A stretch of 17,862 nt of DNA, from contig CAYRDC010000034.1 in assembly GCA_964422925.1 (NCBI GenBank), positions 1 through 17,862 on the forward strand. The letters are read 5' to 3'. How positions within the stretch are numbered: position 1 is the first letter of the stretch; each line of letters begins with the position of its first letter. Both the position numbers and the translations under genes were made by a program. The notes below the pieces were generated by a model. It was not told where the DNA came from and did no database searches. It worked only from the letters and a program-made list of their open reading frames with translations. Positions 15,333 to 17,862 of the stretch are shown piece after piece. The DNA is from CAYRDC01 sp964422925 (GTDB lineage Bacteria; Bacteroidota; Bacteroidia; Chitinophagales; S012-47).

Positions 15333-17471
15333 ATGAGAAAATATCTGATCATCCTTTCCCTCCCCCTGCTGCTGACGGCAGCCTGCAAACAGTCTGAAAC
15401 CACTGACCGCCACATTGCAGTCACTTATCCCGAAACCCGGAAGGACACCACCGTGGTGGACGATTATTTCGGCACTAAGGTGGCCGACCCCTACCGCTGG
15501 CTCGAGGACGACAACAGCCCGGAAACCAAAGCCTGGGTGGAAGCCGAAAACAAGGTGACCTTCGGCTACCTGGACCAGATTCCCTTCCGCGACAAGATTC
15601 GCCAGCGGCTCACCGAGCTGTGGAACTATGAAAAATACTCGGTTCCCTTCCACAAGGGAAACCGTTACTTCTACTACCGGAATGACGGCCTGCAGAACCA
15701 GAGCGTGCTCTACATGCAGGACGGGCCGGACGGGGAGGCACGGGTGCTGCTCGACCCGAACACCTTCTCGGAAGACGGTACCGTGGCCCTGAAAGGTTTC
15801 TCGGTGTCGGGTGACGGGCGCTACGCGGCCTACACCACCGCCAGCGCGGGAAGCGACTGGGTGGACCTCAAGATCATTGACCTGGAAACCGGTGAAGAAC
15901 TGCCTGACCACCTGCAATGGATCAAATTCAGCGGGGCCGACTGGTTCGGAAACGGGTTCTTTTATTCCCGCTTCCCGGAACCCGACTCCACCGACCTGCT
16001 GAAAGGGCGCAACCACGACCAGAAAGTGTATTACCACCGCCTGGGCGACCCGCAGGAAGCCGACAAGCTCATCTACGAAGACCCGGAACATCCCCTGCGC
16101 TACAACTTTGCCTACGTGTCGGATGACGAACGCTGGCTCATCCTGGGCAGCAGCGAAGGCACCAGCGGCAATAACCTCATGGTAAAAGACCTGCAACAGG
16201 GCATGGACAGCCCTTGGATTACCCTGGTCAGCACTTTCGACAACGACCATTACGTGATCGGCAATGACGGTGACAAGCTGTTTGTTTACACCAACCTGGA
16301 CGCGGAAAACTACCGCCTCGTGGAAGTGGACCCCGCCAACCCCGATCCGGAAAACTGGAAAGACCTCATCCCCGAATCGGAAAACACCCTGACCGGGGTA
16401 AGCTGGACAGGCGGAAAGTTCTTTGCCAATTACCTGGCGGATGTGCATACCGTCATCAAGGTGTTCGGCCGGGACGGAACCTACCTCTATGACGTGGAAC
16501 TGCCGGGCATCGGCACGGCAGGAGGGTTCCGCGGAGAAGCCGGTGACACCGTCACCTGGTACAGTTTCACTTCCTTTACCTACCCGGCCACCATTTACCG
16601 CTACGATATCCGCAACAACCGCTCGGAAGTGTATTTCAGGCCGGAAGTGAAGTTCAACCCCGATGATTTCACCACGGAGCAGGTGTTTTACACCAGCAAG
16701 GACGGTACCCGCATCCCGATGTTCATCACCTACAAGAAGGGGATGAAGAAAAACGGTGAAAACCCGGCATTCCTGTACGGCTATGGCGGGTTCAACATCA
16801 ACATTCTTCCGTCATTCCGCATTTACATGATTGCCTTCCTCGAACAGGGCGGCATTTACGCCCAGGCCAATATGCGCGGGGGCGGGGAATACGGGGAAGC
16901 CTGGCACAAGGCCGGTATGCTGATGAACAAGCAAAACGTGTTTGACGACTTCATGGCGGCAGCCGATTACCTGGTGAACGAGGGCTACACCAGCCGCGAC
17001 AAGCTGGCCATCCACGGCCGCTCGAACGGGGGCCTGCTCATCGGGGCGGTCATGACCCAGCGGCCGGATATCTGCAAGGTGGCCATCCCCTCGGTAGGAG
17101 TGATGGATATGCTGCGCTACCATAAGTTCACGGTAGGCTTCGGCTGGGCGGTGGAATACGGCACGAGCGAGGAGAGCGAGGAAAGTTTCAGGAACCTGTA
17201 TAGCTACAGCCCGCTGCACAACCTGAAACCGGGTACCGAATACCCCGCCACGCTGGTCACCACGGCCGACCATGACGACCGCGTGGTGCCGGCCCACAGC
17301 TTCAAGTTTGCAGCACGCCTGCAGGAATGCCAGGCGGGCGACAACCCCGTGCTCATCCGCATCGACACCAAGGCCGGCCACGGCAGCGGCAAACCCACCG
17401 CCATGCAGATTGAGGAATGGACCGACATACTCTCCTTCGTGGCATGGAACCTGGGGATGGATTGGGAGTAG
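15333..17471 (+). CDS. Prolyl oligopeptidase (peptidase family S9A), lipoprotein
   Basis: The 712-residue enzyme cleaves short peptides on the C-terminal side of proline. It opens with a lipoprotein signal (MRKYLIILSLPLLLTAAC, lipidated Cys18), so it should be anchored in the envelope facing the periplasm or the surface. The S9A N-terminal segment follows (PYRWLEDDNSPETKAWVEAEN), then a seven-bladed beta-propeller (about 90-435), then the alpha/beta-hydrolase domain. Catalytic residues are visible: Ser564 in HGRSNGGLL, Asp648 in DHDDRVVP and His683 in KAGHGSGKP; GGGEYGEAWHKAG is the family motif before the serine. Total length is normal. It stands alone, divergent from the TPR gene. Its stop codon TAG is formed by the first unit of a heptanucleotide array. 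It may process peptides in the periplasm; any link to the neighbours is not shown. Confidence 0.94.
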   Translation: MRKYLIILSLPLLLTAACKQSETTDRHIAVTYPETRKDTTVVDDYFGTKVADPYRWLEDDNSPETKAWVEAENKVTFGYLDQIPFRDKIRQRLTELWNYEKYSVPFHKGNRYFYYRNDGLQNQSVLYMQDGPDGEARVLLDPNTFSEDGTVALKGFSVSGDGRYAAYTTASAGSDWVDLKIIDLETGEELPDHLQWIKFSGADWFGNGFFYSRFPEPDSTDLLKGRNHDQKVYYHRLGDPQEADKLIYEDPEHPLRYNFAYVSDDERWLILGSSEGTSGNNLMVKDLQQGMDSPWITLVSTFDNDHYVIGNDGDKLFVYTNLDAENYRLVEVDPANPDPENWKDLIPESENTLTGVSWTGGKFFANYLADVHTVIKVFGRDGTYLYDVELPGIGTAGGFRGEAGDTVTWYSFTSFTYPATIYRYDIRNNRSEVYFRPEVKFNPDDFTTEQVFYTSKDGTRIPMFITYKKGMKKNGENPAFLYGYGGFNINILPSFRIYMIAFLEQGGIYAQANMRGGGEYGEAWHKAGMLMNKQNVFDDFMAAADYLVNEGYTSRDKLAIHGRSNGGLLIGAVMTQRPDICKVAIPSVGVMDMLRYHKFTVGFGWAVEYGTSEESEESFRNLYSYSPLHNLKPGTEYPATLVTTADHDDRVVPAHSFKFAARLQECQAGDNPVLIRIDTKAGHGSGKPTAMQIEEWTDILSFVAWNLGMDWE

Positions 17472-17510
17472 CCGGTAGTGAGTAGCCAGTAGTTAGTAGC
17501 TGGTATTCAG
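17464..17510 (+). repeat. Heptanucleotide array covering the prolyl oligopeptidase stop codon
   Basis: Units AGCCGGT, AGTGAGT, AGCCAGT, AGTTAGT, AGCTGGT and a last ATTCAG follow each other at 7-base period from 17470. The gene's TAG stop (17469-17471) is made by the first unit boundary. AGCCGGT and AGCTGGT also occur in the array at 3214-3254, and both arrays end in a TCAG unit. Each boundary gives TAG except the last, so all three forward frames are stopped. Confidence 0.8.
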
Positions 17511-17862
17511 ATTGAGTGTCTGGTAGGGTTCTGAGGTTTGATTACGGGCCGGGGCTTACGTTGCAAACTTGAGCCAAAAGAATTTTGCAGGCCGGGCGCG
17601 CGATCGCGCGCCCGGCCGCTCATCAACGGATCGCAACTTTAGCAAAATTGATTTCGCCTGCCGTCCTTGCAGCGCTTGGCGGAAGCTCACAACTAACACC
17701 TCATGGCCAAAAGCCAAAATGGGATGAAACCAACAGCAATAAGCCCACTCCCAATAACCAAAAGCCAATGGCTCTAAAAAGTTTAGCGCAGCGTAACTTA
17801 AACCACAGGATACCCGGAAGTTTGCAACTTCCGCCAACAAGCCAACAGCAGCTGACCGAACT
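17511..17862. other. Noncoding repeat-rich spacer at the right end
   Basis: No credible gene is present. The stretch holds a 28-base perfect palindrome (17590-17617), an 11-bp inverted repeat (GTTGCAAACTT at 17560-17570 with its complement at 17818-17828), and an AATTTTGC/GCAAAATT pair flanking the palindrome (17581-17588, 17642-17649). It also holds A/C-rich phrases built on AAAGCCAA, including AAAAGCCAATGGC (17760-17772), which also occurs at 3517-3529. The 94-codon minus frame (17556-17840) is rich in aromatic and Leu codons derived from these phrases and is not taken as a gene. Confidence 0.65.
17590..17617. repeat. 28-base perfect GC-rich palindrome
   Basis: Every base from 17590 to 17617 pairs with its partner about a GCGATCGC centre, starting GGCCGGGCGCGC. 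It lies ~120 nt after the prolyl oligopeptidase stop codon with no T-run. It resembles in size and composition the hairpin after the susCD pair (8324-8355), so it may be a 3'-end structure or a repeat shared across the genome. Confidence 0.7.

Noticed and set aside
17556..17840. 94-codon minus-strand frame
   Set aside because: It passes through a 28-base palindrome and repeated AAAGCCAA phrases; composition follows the repeats and no family features are seen.

Overview
The window reads as part of a Bacteroidota chromosome. The supporting evidence is a SusC/SusD outer-membrane pair, two proteins with type IX secretion (T9SS) C-terminal sorting domains, several matches to the Bacteroidota -7 promoter element TAnnTTTG, and no Shine-Dalgarno pattern at most starts. 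Most of the window is GC-rich. The first ~3 kb is clearly AT-richer (27% GC over 2701-2760 against 75% over 4201-4260, counted by eye). I cannot name a genus.

Layout. (1) Positions 1-3212 hold two co-directional, AT-rich T9SS cargo genes: a seven-copy SBBP-type repeat protein cut by the left edge, and a YCF48/BNR-like repeat protein whose sorting domain is much more GC-rich than its passenger. (2) 3213-3735 is a 520-base spacer with a heptanucleotide array, hairpins, a candidate promoter and a leader hairpin. (3) 3736-8306 is a SusC-SusD pair with no enzyme, SusE-like gene or regulator beside it, closed by a perfect 14-bp hairpin. (4) 8380-9600 is a mobile-DNA region: two tandem ~255-base copies of a multi-hairpin repeat, further small palindromes, and an IS200/REP-type Y1 (HUH) transposase gene. 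(5) 9610-13906 is a tight three-gene operon of two different SGNH/GDSL hydrolase-fold proteins and an MBOAT (AlgI-like) acyltransferase, best read as an envelope O-acylation system with unknown substrate. (6) 13887-15159, on the minus strand, carries an arsenate reductase/low-molecular-weight phosphatase gene and a TPR gene resembling the RMDN family, with a good terminator between them. (7) 15333-17471 is a lipoprotein prolyl oligopeptidase. (8) The last ~390 bases are noncoding and repeat features seen in the 3213-3735 spacer.

How the parts work together. Most products act at the envelope: secreted T9SS cargo, TonB-dependent uptake, polymer acylation and peptide hydrolysis. The MBOAT would move acyl groups across the inner membrane and the SGNH proteins would transfer or remove them in the periplasm. 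No CRISPR array, rRNA or tRNA was found. The least explained parts are the structured repeats: the heptad arrays at two gene ends, the tandem three-hairpin element beside the transposase, and the two intergenic spacers that share parts in the same order.
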